A stretch of 64,000 nucleotides of DNA from Rikenellaceae bacterium (GTDB taxonomy: Bacteria; Bacteroidota; Bacteroidia; Bacteroidales; Rikenellaceae), in contig JAJQEF010000013.1 in NCBI GenBank assembly GCA_021201795.1, forward strand, positions 32,418 to 96,417. The letters are read 5' to 3'. The translations under genes and the position numbers were made by a program. The notes beneath the pieces were generated by a model. It was not told where the DNA came from. It made no database searches and worked only from the letters and a program-made list of their open reading frames with translations. Of this stretch, positions 48,749 to 59,070 are shown piece by piece. Each line of letters starts with the position of its first letter. The first letter of the stretch is position 1.

Positions 48749-48764
48749 TAAAATTATACCTTTG
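48733..48764 (+). promoter_or_regulatory. aspS promoter, TTTG-N20-TACCTTTG
   Basis: TTTG at 48733-48736 and TACCTTTG at 48757-48764. It overlaps the tadA start region on the other strand. Confidence 0.8.
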
Positions 48765-48814
48765 AATCTTGATTTAAAACGTAACAAGATATTAAAAATT
48801 ATAATTTTAGGAAA

Positions 48815-50572
48815 ATGTACAGAACCCACACTTGCGGCGAACTGAGAATACATAATACGGGAGAAACCGTAACATTATCCGGATGGGTGCAGAAAGTCCG
48901 CAACCTCGGAGCTATGTCTTTTATCGATATCCGTGACAGATATGGTATTACTCAACTTGTTGTAGATGAAAATTCAGCTACCGATGTACAACAGAGAGCG
49001 TCGTCGTTAGGTAGGGAATTTGTTATCCAGGCTACGGGTAAAGTAATAGAACGAAGTTCGAAAAATAAAAATATCTCTACAGGGGATATTGAAATTGCCG
49101 TAAATGATCTTACTATCCTGAATGCATCGGAAGTACCTCCTTTCACCATAGAAGATAACAGTGACGGAGGAGAGGAACTTCGTATGAAATACCGCTATCT
49201 TGATCTGAGACGAAATCCTTTGAAAAAAGCGCTGGAACTTAGGCACCGTATGGCGCAGGTGGTTCGCAATTATCTCGACAAGAACGGTTTCATGGAGATA
49301 GAGACTCCTTATCTTATAGGGTCGACTCCGGAAGGGGCGCGAGACTTTATCGTGCCTTCGCGTATGAACCCGGGAGAATTCTATGCATTGCCCCAGTCTC
49401 CGCAGACATTCAAACAGTTGTTGATGGTGGCAGGCTACGACCGCTATTTCCAGATCGTGCGTTGTTTCAGGGATGAAGACCTTCGTGCCGACCGTCAACC
49501 TGAATTCACACAGATAGACTGTGAAATGTCATTCGTGGACAGGGAGGATATCCTCGGTATGTTCGAAGGCATGGCAAAAGAATTATTCAAAACGGTTCTC
49601 GGTGTGGATTTTGCAGAACAATTCCCGAGAATGAGCTATGATGAAGCCATGGAAAAATACGGTTCCGATAAACCTGATATCCGTTTCGGAATGACTATAA
49701 CGGATATTACCGAAGAAGTTAAAGGACGCGGCTTCGTCGTATTCGATTCTGTCGATTATATAGGTGGAATATGTGCGGAAGGATGCGCGGGATTTACCCG
49801 TAAACAAATCGACGCGCTTACGGAATTTGTTAAAAGACCCCAGGTAGGAGCTAAAGGCTTAGTTTATATCCGATGTGAAGAAGGAGGTAAATATAAATCG
49901 AGTGTAGATAAATTTTACAGTGAAGACGACCTCAAAGTAATTGCCGATAAAGCCAATGCAAAAGAAGGTGACCTGATACTTATTCTTGCCGGCGACAAAA
50001 AGAAAACTTTATCAGCTTTAAACGATCTCCGACTCGAAATGGGGGATCAGTTAGGATTGAGGGACAGTTCCAAATATTCTCCTTTATGGGTAGTGGACTT
50101 CCCTTTATTGGAATGGGACGAGGAAACGAAACGTTTTTATGCGATGCACCATCCTTTTACAGCTCCTAAACCGGAAGATATCGAACTTTTTGAAGAAAAT
50201 CCGGGAAGTGTCAGGGCTAATGCTTATGATTTTGTAGTAAACGGAACTGAGATCGGAGGAGGTTCTCTTCGTATATTCGATTCGGAACTCCAGAACAAAA
50301 TGTTCAGTATACTTGGATTTACGAAGGAAGAGGCTGAGCGCCAGTTCGGATTCCTTATGAATGCATTTAAATACGGTGCGCCTCCTCATGGCGGCATAGC
50401 ATTCGGATTCGACCGGTTCTGTTCGTTATTCGGTGGTTCGGAATCGATCCGGGATTATATTGCGTTTCCTAAGAATAATTCGGGAAGAGACGTGATGAGC
50501 GATTCACCTTCACATGTTTCCCAGGATCAGCTTGATGAGCTTAACCTTAAAATAAATATTACAGAAAAATAA
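48815..50572 (+). CDS. aspS: Aspartyl-tRNA synthetase
   Basis: Class II synthetase of 585 residues: anticodon-binding OB fold (1-110, [30 protein letters not shown]), catalytic core with motif 2 [20 protein letters not shown] (within 20 residues), GAD insertion domain and motif 3 GIAFGFDRF. The bacterial GAD domain is present, as is usual. Co-transcribed with cdaA. Confidence 0.97.
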   Translation: MYRTHTCGELRIHNTGETVTLSGWVQKVRNLGAMSFIDIRDRYGITQLVVDENSATDVQQRASSLGREFVIQATGKVIERSSKNKNISTGDIEIAVNDLTILNASEVPPFTIEDNSDGGEELRMKYRYLDLRRNPLKKALELRHRMAQVVRNYLDKNGFMEIETPYLIGSTPEGARDFIVPSRMNPGEFYALPQSPQTFKQLLMVAGYDRYFQIVRCFRDEDLRADRQPEFTQIDCEMSFVDREDILGMFEGMAKELFKTVLGVDFAEQFPRMSYDEAMEKYGSDKPDIRFGMTITDITEEVKGRGFVVFDSVDYIGGICAEGCAGFTRKQIDALTEFVKRPQVGAKGLVYIRCEEGGKYKSSVDKFYSEDDLKVIADKANAKEGDLILILAGDKKKTLSALNDLRLEMGDQLGLRDSSKYSPLWVVDFPLLEWDEETKRFYAMHHPFTAPKPEDIELFEENPGSVRANAYDFVVNGTEIGGGSLRIFDSELQNKMFSILGFTKEEAERQFGFLMNAFKYGAPPHGGIAFGFDRFCSLFGGSESIRDYIAFPKNNSGRDVMSDSPSHVSQDQLDELNLKINITEK

Positions 50573-50574
50573 AT

Positions 50575-51351
50575 ATGGATTTTATTGGTATAACAGTACT
50601 GGATATCATCGACGTAATTGTCGTAGCAGTACTGTTATATCAGTTATTCAGACTTATACGCCGTACGAATGCGATCAGTATTTTTACGGGAATAATAACT
50701 CTTTATTTAACCTGGCTCATAGTCAGATTTCTCGGGATGGAGCTGCTAAGTTTTATTCTGGGACAAATCTTGGGTGTGGGAGTTATCGCCCTTATTATTG
50801 TATTTCAACCGGAAATCAGGAAGTTCTTATTTTTAATAGGCGATCGGTATTCGCGTAGAAAGGGAACTTTCTGGAATAAGATCCTGTTTGGGAAAAAATA
50901 CTATACATCCGGCGACTGGATCGACGAGGTTGTTAAAGCATGTGTGGATATGTCGCTGACAAAAACAGGAGCGCTTATCGTAATTATACGTAACAATGAG
51001 TTAAATGAGTGTACAGAACAAGGTGAAAAACTCGACGCGGAAGTAAATAAGGCTCTCCTTGAAAGTATATTCTTTAAGAATTCGCCACTGCATGATGGAG
51101 CCGTAATAATCGAGAACGGACGAATCGTTGCGGCAAGATGCATTCTGCCGATGTCGCAGGACGTTGATATTCCGGTTCATTTCGGAACGAGACATCGTGC
51201 TGCTGTTGGGGTTACCGAAATATCCGATGCTTTTGTGATAATCGTCTCGGAAGAACGCGGACAGATATCTGTTGCAGAAAACGGTGTGCTCATCACTAAT
51301 CTTAACGGTGATCAGCTCAGGAACAGGCTGGAGAATGCCATGTCAAGATAA
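50575..51351 (+). CDS. cdaA: Diadenylate cyclase CdaA
   Basis: Makes the second messenger c-di-AMP from two ATP. 258 residues: three N-terminal membrane helices (about 5-75) and the DAC domain with the catalytic DGAVII and RHRAAVG motifs. It begins two bases after aspS. Its partner CdaR (YbbR) is not encoded next to it. Its last 9 bases overlap the end of the pseudokinase gene on the opposite strand. Confidence 0.94.
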   Translation: MDFIGITVLDIIDVIVVAVLLYQLFRLIRRTNAISIFTGIITLYLTWLIVRFLGMELLSFILGQILGVGVIALIIVFQPEIRKFLFLIGDRYSRRKGTFWNKILFGKKYYTSGDWIDEVVKACVDMSLTKTGALIVIIRNNELNECTEQGEKLDAEVNKALLESIFFKNSPLHDGAVIIENGRIVAARCILPMSQDVDIPVHFGTRHRAAVGVTEISDAFVIIVSEERGQISVAENGVLITNLNGDQLRNRLENAMSR

Positions 51352-52644
51352 ATTATCGAGAATAACTTTGCTGCCTTCCCTGTCGATAAAAAATTCTCTT
51401 CCGTCAAGAGATACTTTAGCCATACCGTTGGAATCGAAAATTGACACATTGTCATAAATAATAGGAATAACTATCTTACAATTTCTATCTAAAAAACCGA
51501 ATTTATTTTCTCTATTTACTATTGCCCGTGACAAATGAAAATCACCGATGTAGTCGAATACATATCTCGATGCGTTAGTCCCGTATCTTGTTTTGAGCCT
51601 CCATTTTTTATTATGGCACACATAGATGAAACCGTTATCTGCAGACCAGCAGATATCCTCGTATTTTGAAGGTATGATTTCTTTTCCGGATTAATCTATT
51701 ACACCGAATTTACCGTCCCTGTTTACAACAGCCAACCCTTCTTCAAAGTCGGTAACACTGTCATAAATAAATGGTATTCCGATATTGCCTTCGGACGTGA
51801 TAAACCCGAATTTTCCATTATATTTGGCTATGACAAAACCTTCCTTGATCTTTCCGACACATAATGGTTTTGATAATGAGGAATTTCCAGGATCGTATGA
51901 TAATACAGACTCTTTAACCAAAGATACGTAATTCTTGTTTTCATAATTGTCACGGTTGCCCGTTTTTAAATATTCTAAATTATTGATAGTTTCCAGACTG
52001 ATCATTTTATATTTTTCAGGATTTTTTATCCCCGTTTCAATAAATTTCATGATCTCGTCGAGATAGCCGATATCTTTGTTGCTAAGACAATAGATATCGG
52101 CAAATCTGTAATCATGTAATTTCGCTATGTTTTTGCGGTCTATGTAAATATTAGATGGTTTAATATTGTTGTGTCTGAAGCTGCTTGATAATAGTTGGTC
52201 CCGTAAATTTCCGAGAATTCTATAAAAAGTTCTTAGTTGTACCGAATCTTTCTTTAGGATAGCTTTTAAAAGTAACGTATCGAGTTTTTTCGCCTCCGGT
52301 ATCTCTGTTAATAATACGTCGTAATAGTTTCCTTTGCCATTACCTGTAAAAACATACATCTCTTTGGTCAGGATACTACAACTAAGCAGAAAATCGGGAT
52401 AGTTTTCTTTGATATATTTTACAATTTCGATATTTCTCAGATCGTTTATCATTTCTCTTTTAAGTTGACACCTGATAAAATATTTTTTGTCTTTTACCGA
52501 AACGGGAAAATCGACAAAATCGCCGTAATGATATAATACCGGGTATTCGAACCTTTTTCTTTCCGGGACCGGATTGCCGATGGTTTTGAATCTGCCGTTC
52601 GGAGAGATTATTGTTTCGATGTAATTATTAACGGAAGGTGTCAT
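51343..52644 (-). pseudogene. Pseudokinase-WG-repeat protein, interrupted by in-frame TAA
   Basis: A paralogue of the gene at 53.5-55.0 kb. The kinase-like N-terminal domain (about 1-270) has HNNIKPSNIYID where active kinases have HxDxxxxN, so the catalytic Asp is Asn. LHDYRFAD stands in place of DFG. The WG repeats (GKFGFITSEGNIGIPFIYD, DGKFGVID) follow. The frame is stopped by TAA at 51691-51693 directly inside a WG repeat but continues in frame with SGKEIIPSKYEDI and NKFGFLDRNCKIVIPIIYD to 51343. The restored length is 433 residues. It is the third gene of the kinase-vWA-pseudokinase set. Confidence 0.75.
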
Positions 52645-52648
52645 ATTC

Positions 52649-53509
52649 TCACTTTATAAGTTTAACGCTTATTGTACCTATATTAAGCATATTTATAAGA
52701 TCTTCCATTGAGGCGTTATAACATAAGCCTTTGCAGTTATCTCTGTTTAAGGGTGAACCTGTCTGCTCGTTTACAAATAGCGAAGGCATTATACTTGAAA
52801 TTTCATACATCAATTTTGCAAACGGTTTGTCTGGAAGCTCTTCTTTTGATCGAGGTAAAAATATACTGTTTTGGCTGCTGTCCGGAGTAAGGCACATGTT
52901 GATAAGTAGAACATTGCCGTCTGCCGTACTGAGATCTTTTATCTTTGCCGAAATATTTTTCAGGTCCACTTCGTCGGCATCAGTAGCCTCGCCGTCAGTA
53001 ATGTTTATCACAACGGGAGAAAAACAATATTTGTCGCTGTGGTTTATAAGCCATTTCTTCAGAATCTCGTACACCTGTGTGAAACATTTATGCATAGGTG
53101 TCCTACCATGTGCTTCGGGTTTTATCCATATCCTTTTTTCAATGGGAGTAATAGTCCTGACTCCGTCCGGCAGGATTCTGTCTTTATATATCGTAGTGTG
53201 TGGAGTTTTCGTTTTTGCCAGTTCGGACGGTTTCCTGAAAAACTCGTCATCGGCACCTTCGGGTAAAAGGGATAGGACTTTATCACTGCCGTAACCGATA
53301 ATGGCAATATCGATATAATCCCGGTAACCCTCTTCTCTCTTACATCTGGCTATGAGTTCCGAAATAAGGTCATTTATAGTCTGGGCAACGGCATCGCGTT
53401 TGGTTATTTTCTGCCCGTCGAAAAATACGATATCTTACATGGAACCCGAAATATCCAGCATAACGATTATTGCAGACGGGTTATCCCGTGTAATTATTGC
53501 TTTGTACAT
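52649..53509 (-). pseudogene. von Willebrand factor A (TerY-like) protein, in-frame TAA at codon 25
   Basis: A vWA domain of about 286 residues. The start at 53509 lies 9 bases after the kinase gene. MIDAS motif DISGSM at residues 19-24 is immediately followed by TAA (53435-53437). The same frame then runs on without a stop to 52649: DIVFFDGQKITKRDAVAQTI, GRTPMHKCFTQ (MIDAS Thr) and PVVINITDGEATD (MIDAS Asp). It resembles TerY proteins of the tellurite-resistance-type triads. A TAA next to the metal site would remove the whole domain unless read through. The lower part could restart at 53095, but would lack the DxSxS motif. Confidence 0.75.
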
Positions 53510-53518
53510 CTCTCGAGA

Positions 53519-55021
53519 CTATTTATTTCGTATAATTATTTTAACCGTTGAGTTACGGTATTCCGCTGTAGCAACTCCATTTTTAACAGGTCCTCCAAAA
53601 TCAAAAACCGGATCGAATATTTTCTTTCCGAGGCTGTTTACATACCCGAATTTTCCGTCCGTTTCATAAACCGCAATACCTTCGTGGAAGTTGCCGGCCA
53701 TGTCGAATTCCGGTTCGATCTTTATTTCCCCTAAGCTATTTATAAAACCGTATTTGCCGTTGATCTTTACTCCAGCAAGACCTTCGTGAAAATTTCCTGC
53801 ATTGTCATAGTCCAAATTTATTACAATTTCTCCTGATTTATCAATAAAACCGAATTTATTTTTCTTTTTTACCACAGCGAGATCTTCCGAAAAAGGTCCG
53901 ACTACATCATATTTTCCGATTTTCTTTATTACCTGTCCTTTACCATCAATCAGCATCCATTCTTTCATTATTCGTACTGTTGCCGCGCCTTCCGAAAAAG
54001 AATTTGCCTGATCATAAACCGGATCGATAATTTCTCCTGATTTATTATCTATATATCCGTAAAACCCGTTTCTGACAAATAAGGAAAAACCGGATGGTTT
54101 ATCTTCAAGTTGAAGTTCTGGTTTCGGAAGTTCGAAATATTCCTTTATCCCGTTTATTTCCGGGGAACAATTCTGCAACCTTCTGATTAATCCATATGTA
54201 GCGGTGTCGCCCTTGATAAGGCATTCTTCTTTAAATTTTTTTAAGACAGGAGAATTACCTTCGATTAATTCCGTGGGTGTAAAAATAAATTTTTCGGAGT
54301 CAGGCCTTTTATATAATTCAGGATCCCATATGAGTGCCTTCAAGCCGATATATATCAGGGCCAGAGAAAAATCATCGATGTGCCTGTTGAAAAAACGAAA
54401 GTTCCTATTAGAATGCTGGAAGTTAACGGAACCTAATTCCATAGAATTTTTCCCTGCCAATTCAGGAACATACATTCCGTCTATATCGATTAGAAATGTA
54501 TCTTCGGTATTATCGATAATTATATTTTCGGTTTTAATATCACCGTGAGCCAGATCGTGATCGAGTAACCACAAAATGAGTTCAGTAAATTTTCCGATTA
54601 TATTTTTTAAAGAACCGATATCTTTTTTTTCGGTTTTTTCTATCAGAGACCGGGCCAAGGAGATTCCTTCTGTAAATTCGTAAATAAGTACGGGGTAGTA
54701 TGTTCCACGTTCATTGGTCCCAAAAACATACAATTCATTTTCAAGGAAAAAATATTTTTTTAAATACGGAACCTCATATAAATTAACATATGCACATATT
54801 CTTTTATACCGTTCCGTAATCTCTTCATTAATATCTGTGAAAAATTTAAGCGCATATGGACGGAAGGACATATGCGCTTTAAATATTACCGAATTACTTC
54901 CGGTTATGTAATAAGGTTGGCCGTTCATATCCTTTACGATCTCTATATTTTTGAGTGTCCTGAATAATCCGTCCGGATTTTGCAGACTCTCGATATAGTT
55001 TATAACGTTAAGGCGGACCAT
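53519..55021 (-). CDS. Serine/threonine-kinase-like protein with WG repeats
   Basis: 500 residues. The kinase-like domain (about 30-290) has the ATP-Lys in YALKFF, the catalytic loop HGDIKTENIIID (Asp and Asn present) and the metal Asp in FLIDIDGMYVPE (DxD instead of DFG). It may therefore be active. From about 325 there are at least six WG repeats (NGFYGYIDNKSGEIIDPVYD, NKFGFIDKSGEIVINLDYD, GKYGFINSLGEIKIEPEFD). WG repeats are beta-rich and of unknown role. No membrane segment or signal peptide is visible, so it is cytoplasmic. It is the first gene of a set with the vWA protein and the pseudokinase paralogue. Confidence 0.8.
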   Translation of the reverse strand: MVRLNVINYIESLQNPDGLFRTLKNIEIVKDMNGQPYYITGSNSVIFKAHMSFRPYALKFFTDINEEITERYKRICAYVNLYEVPYLKKYFFLENELYVFGTNERGTYYPVLIYEFTEGISLARSLIEKTEKKDIGSLKNIIGKFTELILWLLDHDLAHGDIKTENIIIDNTEDTFLIDIDGMYVPELAGKNSMELGSVNFQHSNRNFRFFNRHIDDFSLALIYIGLKALIWDPELYKRPDSEKFIFTPTELIEGNSPVLKKFKEECLIKGDTATYGLIRRLQNCSPEINGIKEYFELPKPELQLEDKPSGFSLFVRNGFYGYIDNKSGEIIDPVYDQANSFSEGAATVRIMKEWMLIDGKGQVIKKIGKYDVVGPFSEDLAVVKKKNKFGFIDKSGEIVINLDYDNAGNFHEGLAGVKINGKYGFINSLGEIKIEPEFDMAGNFHEGIAVYETDGKFGYVNSLGKKIFDPVFDFGGPVKNGVATAEYRNSTVKIIIRNK

Positions 55022-55029
55022 GAATAAGA

Positions 55030-56091
55030 TTAGTCCTTGTTCATGATCTTGTTCTGGCGGTTGATGCTTTCGATATGTATTGCTTCGAGTATCGTAGACA
55101 TGAACTCTCTGCTGAGTTTAAGGGAATCCGCCTGTGAAACGATTCTTTCGACTATATCCGCCCAGCGTCCGCTTTGCAGGATGGTCACATTGTTGTCGCG
55201 TTTGACTTCACCGATCTTCTCAGCAATGGTCATTCGTTTGCTTAACAATTCGAATAGTTCGTTATCCAACTGGTCTATCTGCACGCGGAACTGGTCAAGT
55301 GCATGCAGGAATTCCGGTTTGTCCACGATCTCGTTACGCCATTTAATCGATTTGAGCAATGTTTCCAGATCAGACGGAGTCACCTGCTGAGATGCATCGC
55401 TCCATGCTTTGTCGGGACAAATATGACTCTCTATGATTAATCCGTCGTAGTTGAGGTCCGCACTTTTCTGACATACTTCCAGTAAGGTATCTCTTTTACC
55501 GCATATATGCGAAGGGTCGCAGATAAGCGGTAATCCCGGCATCCTTCTTCTCATTTCGATTGCAAGGTGCCACATCGGATTGTTGCGATACTTACCCCCG
55601 ATAGCGGAGAATCCCCTGTGGATAAGTCCTATCTTCTCAATGCCTACAGCGCGGAAGCGTTCAACCGCGCCGATCCATAAATCGACGTCAGGATTCATGG
55701 GGTTCTTGATAAGGATAGTCACGTCTTTGCCCCTTACCGCGTCGCAAATTTCCTGTACGCTGAACGGATTCACTGTAGAGCGAGCACCTACCCAAAGAAT
55801 GTCCACTCCGAATTCAAGTGCTTCATGTACGTGTTTGCCGGTCGCTACCTCGATAGCGATAGGCAGTCCTGTTAATTCTTTGGCTTTGGCCATCCAAGGA
55901 AGGCCCTTAATGCCGACGCCTTCGAAATTGCCCGGTTTGGTACGGGGCTTCCATATACCTGCACGTAGAACGTCGACCATTCCTGAAGCAGCGAGCTGTT
56001 TACAGGTTTCAAGCGTCTGTTCTTCTGTTTCCGCACTGCAAGGTCCGGATATTATCAAAGGTTTTTTCGATTTTATATCGAATGCTGTCAT
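55030..56091 (-). CDS. Bifunctional DAHP synthase / chorismate mutase
   Basis: Catalyses the first step of the shikimate pathway (N-terminal, about 1-255) and chorismate to prephenate (C-terminal AroQ domain, about 265-350). The synthase part shows IISGPCSAETEEQ, AGIWKPRTKPGNFEG, VGARSTVNPFSVQE, LIHRGFSAIGG and ICDPSHICGKRD. The mutase part shows RVQIDQLDNELFELLSKRM with the catalytic Arg and AEKIGEVKRDNN. The fused mutase can provide feedback control. Last gene of the aromatic operon, 43 bases after tyrA. Confidence 0.94.
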   Translation of the reverse strand: MTAFDIKSKKPLIISGPCSAETEEQTLETCKQLAASGMVDVLRAGIWKPRTKPGNFEGVGIKGLPWMAKAKELTGLPIAIEVATGKHVHEALEFGVDILWVGARSTVNPFSVQEICDAVRGKDVTILIKNPMNPDVDLWIGAVERFRAVGIEKIGLIHRGFSAIGGKYRNNPMWHLAIEMRRRMPGLPLICDPSHICGKRDTLLEVCQKSADLNYDGLIIESHICPDKAWSDASQQVTPSDLETLLKSIKWRNEIVDKPEFLHALDQFRVQIDQLDNELFELLSKRMTIAEKIGEVKRDNNVTILQSGRWADIVERIVSQADSLKLSREFMSTILEAIHIESINRQNKIMNKD

Positions 56092-56134
56092 TTCTTTTTC
56101 TCCTATAACTACTTTTATACCTTATATGGTATCT

Positions 56135-56980
56135 CTATTTTATGATCTTTTTGATCTGGTTGGCTTTTTCCATCAGACCTTTAATGCCGTTGGTGTCGTC
56201 CTTCTCCAACATTCTGCGGAATATCTGGAGCTGGTGGATATGTTCCCTCAGTACGTCAAGAACGTTGTATTTGTTCTGCATGAAGATAGGGAGCCAAGTC
56301 TCCGGAGAACTCTTCGCGAGTCTCACGGTACTCTCGAATCCTCCTCCCGCAAGGTCGAAGATGTGCGATTCCTCGCGTTCCTTCTCCAATACGGTAAGAG
56401 CAAGCGCGAACGAAGTAATGTGCGAAATGTGGCTGATATATGCCGTGTGCGTATCGTGCTCCTCTGCACCCATATAATTTATAGGTGAGGCGCCGATCGT
56501 ACGGTAAATATGTTCGATCTTCTGCACCGCATCTTCGTCGCTGAGCTGAGTGTCGCACAGAACTACGGTCTTATCCTTGAATGCTCCTTTGACTGCAGCC
56601 TCGGGTCCGCTGTACTCCGTTCCCCATATAGGGTGGGTTGCAACGAATCTTCCGCGATTAGGATGCTGTGAAATCAGTTCGCACAGTTCCTGTTTGGTCG
56701 AACCCATGTCGATTACAATCTGGTTCTCGCGTACCTTGTTCAACAGTTTAACCGCCAATACCGGAATAACGCTAACAGGTACTGCAAGTACGATAATATC
56801 CGCTTCCGCAACAGCTTCATCCATATCCGTTAAACGGTCGACCAGCCCGAGCTCGAGTGCTCTCGATGCGTTACCGGGATTGTTGTCAACCCCGATAACC
56901 GTATCGCAGAGTCCGTTGTCTTTCAGTGCGAGGGCGAATGAACCGCCTATCAAACCTATACCAACTACAGCAGCGGTCAT
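56135..56980 (-). CDS. tyrA: Prephenate dehydrogenase
   Basis: NAD-dependent oxidative decarboxylation of prephenate to 4-hydroxyphenylpyruvate, for tyrosine. 281 residues with VVGIGLIGGSFALALK (dinucleotide motif), AVPVSVIPVLAVKLL, HPIWGTEYSGPEAA (active-site His) and HISHITSFALAL. No ACT domain. Its start overlaps the aminotransferase stop by one base (TAATG). Confidence 0.94.
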   Translation of the reverse strand: MTAAVVGIGLIGGSFALALKDNGLCDTVIGVDNNPGNASRALELGLVDRLTDMDEAVAEADIIVLAVPVSVIPVLAVKLLNKVRENQIVIDMGSTKQELCELISQHPNRGRFVATHPIWGTEYSGPEAAVKGAFKDKTVVLCDTQLSDEDAVQKIEHIYRTIGASPINYMGAEEHDTHTAYISHISHITSFALALTVLEKEREESHIFDLAGGGFESTVRLAKSSPETWLPIFMQNKYNVLDVLREHIHQLQIFRRMLEKDDTNGIKGLMEKANQIKKIIK

Positions 56981-58164
56981 TATTTTATACCTTTGAACTC
57001 TTTAATTTTTGCAAGCGCCTTCTCGAGTTTTTCAACCGGTGCACAGAGGCTTATACGGAGGAAGTCGTCGCCCTGCGATCCGAAGATACCGCCCGGAGTG
57101 ATAAACACGCCGCAACCGTAAAGTATTTTGTCGCTCTCGGTGAAGCAGTCTTCAGAACCTGCCGGCATACGTCCCCATATGAATAGTCCTGCCTGTTCTT
57201 TGGAGTAAGTACATCCGAGTGCATCCATGATTTTGTACCCTACTTCCTGACGTTCGTAGTAAATTTCATTAAGGCTGTCGTACCATTCGTCTGCAAGTTC
57301 GAGAGCGGTAACCGAAGACATCTGCATAGGGTTGAACGAACCCGAGTCCATATTCGATTTGAAACAAAGGATATCGTCGATTCTTTCTTTAGCACCTACT
57401 ACGACACCGATACGCCATCCTGCCATGTTGTGGCTTTTACTCAACGAGTTGAACTCAACGACGTGTGATTTAGCACCCGGAACTGACAGCATGCTCATAC
57501 GTACTTTGTTCCTTGTGAAGCTGTATGGGTTGTCATGGATGATGAGGATGTTATGTTTCTTACCGAACGCAACGATCTGTTCGAACACTTCTCTTTTAGG
57601 AAGGGTTCCGGTAGGCATGTTCGGATAGTTGCAAACCATCATTTTAACGCCTTCCACGCCAGCCTTCTCGATCTCTTCGAAGTTAGGAAGCCAGCCTTCT
57701 TCTTCTTTAAGAAGATATTCGACGCAGTCCGCACCTGAAAGATTCGCAGCAGCGCGGTAAGTAGGATAACCTGGGTTAGGGATAAGCACTTTGTCGCCTT
57801 TATCGAGGTATGTCATAAAGATCTGCATAAGACCTTCTTTGGAACCTACCAACTGAAGAACCTCTGTCGCGCCGTCTACTTCCACATTGTATTTTTCCTT
57901 GTACCATTTAGCGAAGGCGTTCCTTAACGGAGCGATACCTTTGCTAGGCTGATAAGAGTGAGTATTGTCCATCTGTGCATATTTGCAGAGAGTGTCGATA
58001 ACGTCCTTGTGCGGAGGAAGGTCAGGTCCGCCGATACCGAGGCTGATAACTTCTTTACCCTGAGCCACAAGTGCATCGATCTCCTTTTGTTTTTTCGAGA
58101 AGAAATATTCGCTGACACTTGCCATTCTCTCGGCTGTCTTGATGTCTAATACTTTGTTTTCCAT
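56980..58164 (-). CDS. PLP aminotransferase, class I (aromatic pathway)
   Basis: Fold-type I aminotransferase of 394 residues. The PLP Lys is in FNSLSKSHNMAGWRIG, with GIGGPDLPPH at the N-terminus, NPGYPTYRAAA, NYPNMPTGTLPKRE and SLCAPVEKLEKA with the substrate-carboxylate Arg in FLRISLCAP. Placement between pheA and tyrA suggests the last transamination of phenylpyruvate and hydroxyphenylpyruvate. Sequence resembles LL-diaminopimelate/aspartate aminotransferases, so a wider specificity is possible. Confidence 0.88.
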   Translation of the reverse strand: MENKVLDIKTAERMASVSEYFFSKKQKEIDALVAQGKEVISLGIGGPDLPPHKDVIDTLCKYAQMDNTHSYQPSKGIAPLRNAFAKWYKEKYNVEVDGATEVLQLVGSKEGLMQIFMTYLDKGDKVLIPNPGYPTYRAAANLSGADCVEYLLKEEEGWLPNFEEIEKAGVEGVKMMVCNYPNMPTGTLPKREVFEQIVAFGKKHNILIIHDNPYSFTRNKVRMSMLSVPGAKSHVVEFNSLSKSHNMAGWRIGVVVGAKERIDDILCFKSNMDSGSFNPMQMSSVTALELADEWYDSLNEIYYERQEVGYKIMDALGCTYSKEQAGLFIWGRMPAGSEDCFTESDKILYGCGVFITPGGIFGSQGDDFLRISLCAPVEKLEKALAKIKEFKGIK

Positions 58165-58193
58165 AATTAAAAGTTATTTTAAATTTATAATCA

Positions 58194-59060
58194 TTAATTT
58201 CCTTTCTGATACACTCCGTAAACATAGAGTTCCGCCGCCGCGTTCCGCATTGCTTCGAGCGTGTGTACGAATACTTCCACGTTGCCGAACTCAAGGTCGA
58301 TGTGGAACATGTAGTGCCAAGGTTCGCTCGGAATAGGATAGGATTGCAGTTTGGACATATTTATATCGCTGTTCTCCATAGCTTGCAATACTTTGAATAA
58401 AGAACCGTGTGCATGATCCGTTTTTATAAATAGGGAAGCCTTATTTGCGTTGTGAGCCACTACATTGCTGTTCTTCGGAGCAAGTATTAAGAAGCGCGTA
58501 TGGTTGTTCTTTATGGTGTTGATCTCCCGTTCCAGAATTTCGAGTCCGAACAGTTCTGCTGCGAGTTCCCCTGCGACTGCTGCCACATTTTGGGACCCTG
58601 TTTCTGCGACTTTTCTTGCGCTGAGAGCAGTGTCTTCTGTCTCCACCAATTTCCATTCATATTGATCGAGGTAATCCACGCATTGAAGAAGTGCGATAGG
58701 GTGGGATTGAACTTCTTCGATATCTTCAATTCTGACGCCCTTGTTTGCCATAAGATGCTGTTGGATCAGAAGATAAGTCTCACCGATTATCTTTAGCGAT
58801 GAATTCTGAAGAATGCTGTAATTCTGAAGAATGCTGCCTGCAATGGAGTTCTCGATAGCCATAATCCCGATATCCGCTGTACCGTCTTCAATACATTGAG
58901 CCACTTTTCTGAAAGTTGCGCAAGGTACGATCTCGATATTACTGCCTAAGGTTTGTTGGGCGGCAATCTGATGGAAACAACCCTCGAAACCCTGTATGGC
59001 AACCTTGGGTTTTCTATCGCCGCACCGGGCGGCTATCTGTCGAGACAGGTCTTCGTTCAT
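58194..59060 (-). CDS. pheA: Prephenate dehydratase
   Basis: Converts prephenate to phenylpyruvate. 288 residues: PDT domain (about 17-200) with IQGFEGCFHQIAA, GTADIGIMAIENSIAG, ALLQCVDYL and NHTRFLIL (the TRF motif), then an ACT domain (about 210-285) with ASLFIKTDHAHGSLFKVLQ and LQSYPIPSEPWHY, where Phe would bind for feedback. Start set at MNEDLSRQ, ten bases after the U-tract of the attenuator; the longer frame (from 59120) would be translated through the terminator hairpin. First gene of the operon. Confidence 0.94.
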   Translation of the reverse strand: MNEDLSRQIAARCGDRKPKVAIQGFEGCFHQIAAQQTLGSNIEIVPCATFRKVAQCIEDGTADIGIMAIENSIAGSILQNYSILQNSSLKIIGETYLLIQQHLMANKGVRIEDIEEVQSHPIALLQCVDYLDQYEWKLVETEDTALSARKVAETGSQNVAAVAGELAAELFGLEILEREINTIKNNHTRFLILAPKNSNVVAHNANKASLFIKTDHAHGSLFKVLQAMENSDINMSKLQSYPIPSEPWHYMFHIDLEFGNVEVFVHTLEAMRNAAAELYVYGVYQKGN

Positions 59061-59070
59061 ATATCTTCTA

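Noticed and set aside
40714..53509. TAA reassigned as a sense codon
   Set aside because: Many intact genes in the window end with TAA at the expected length, so the code is standard.
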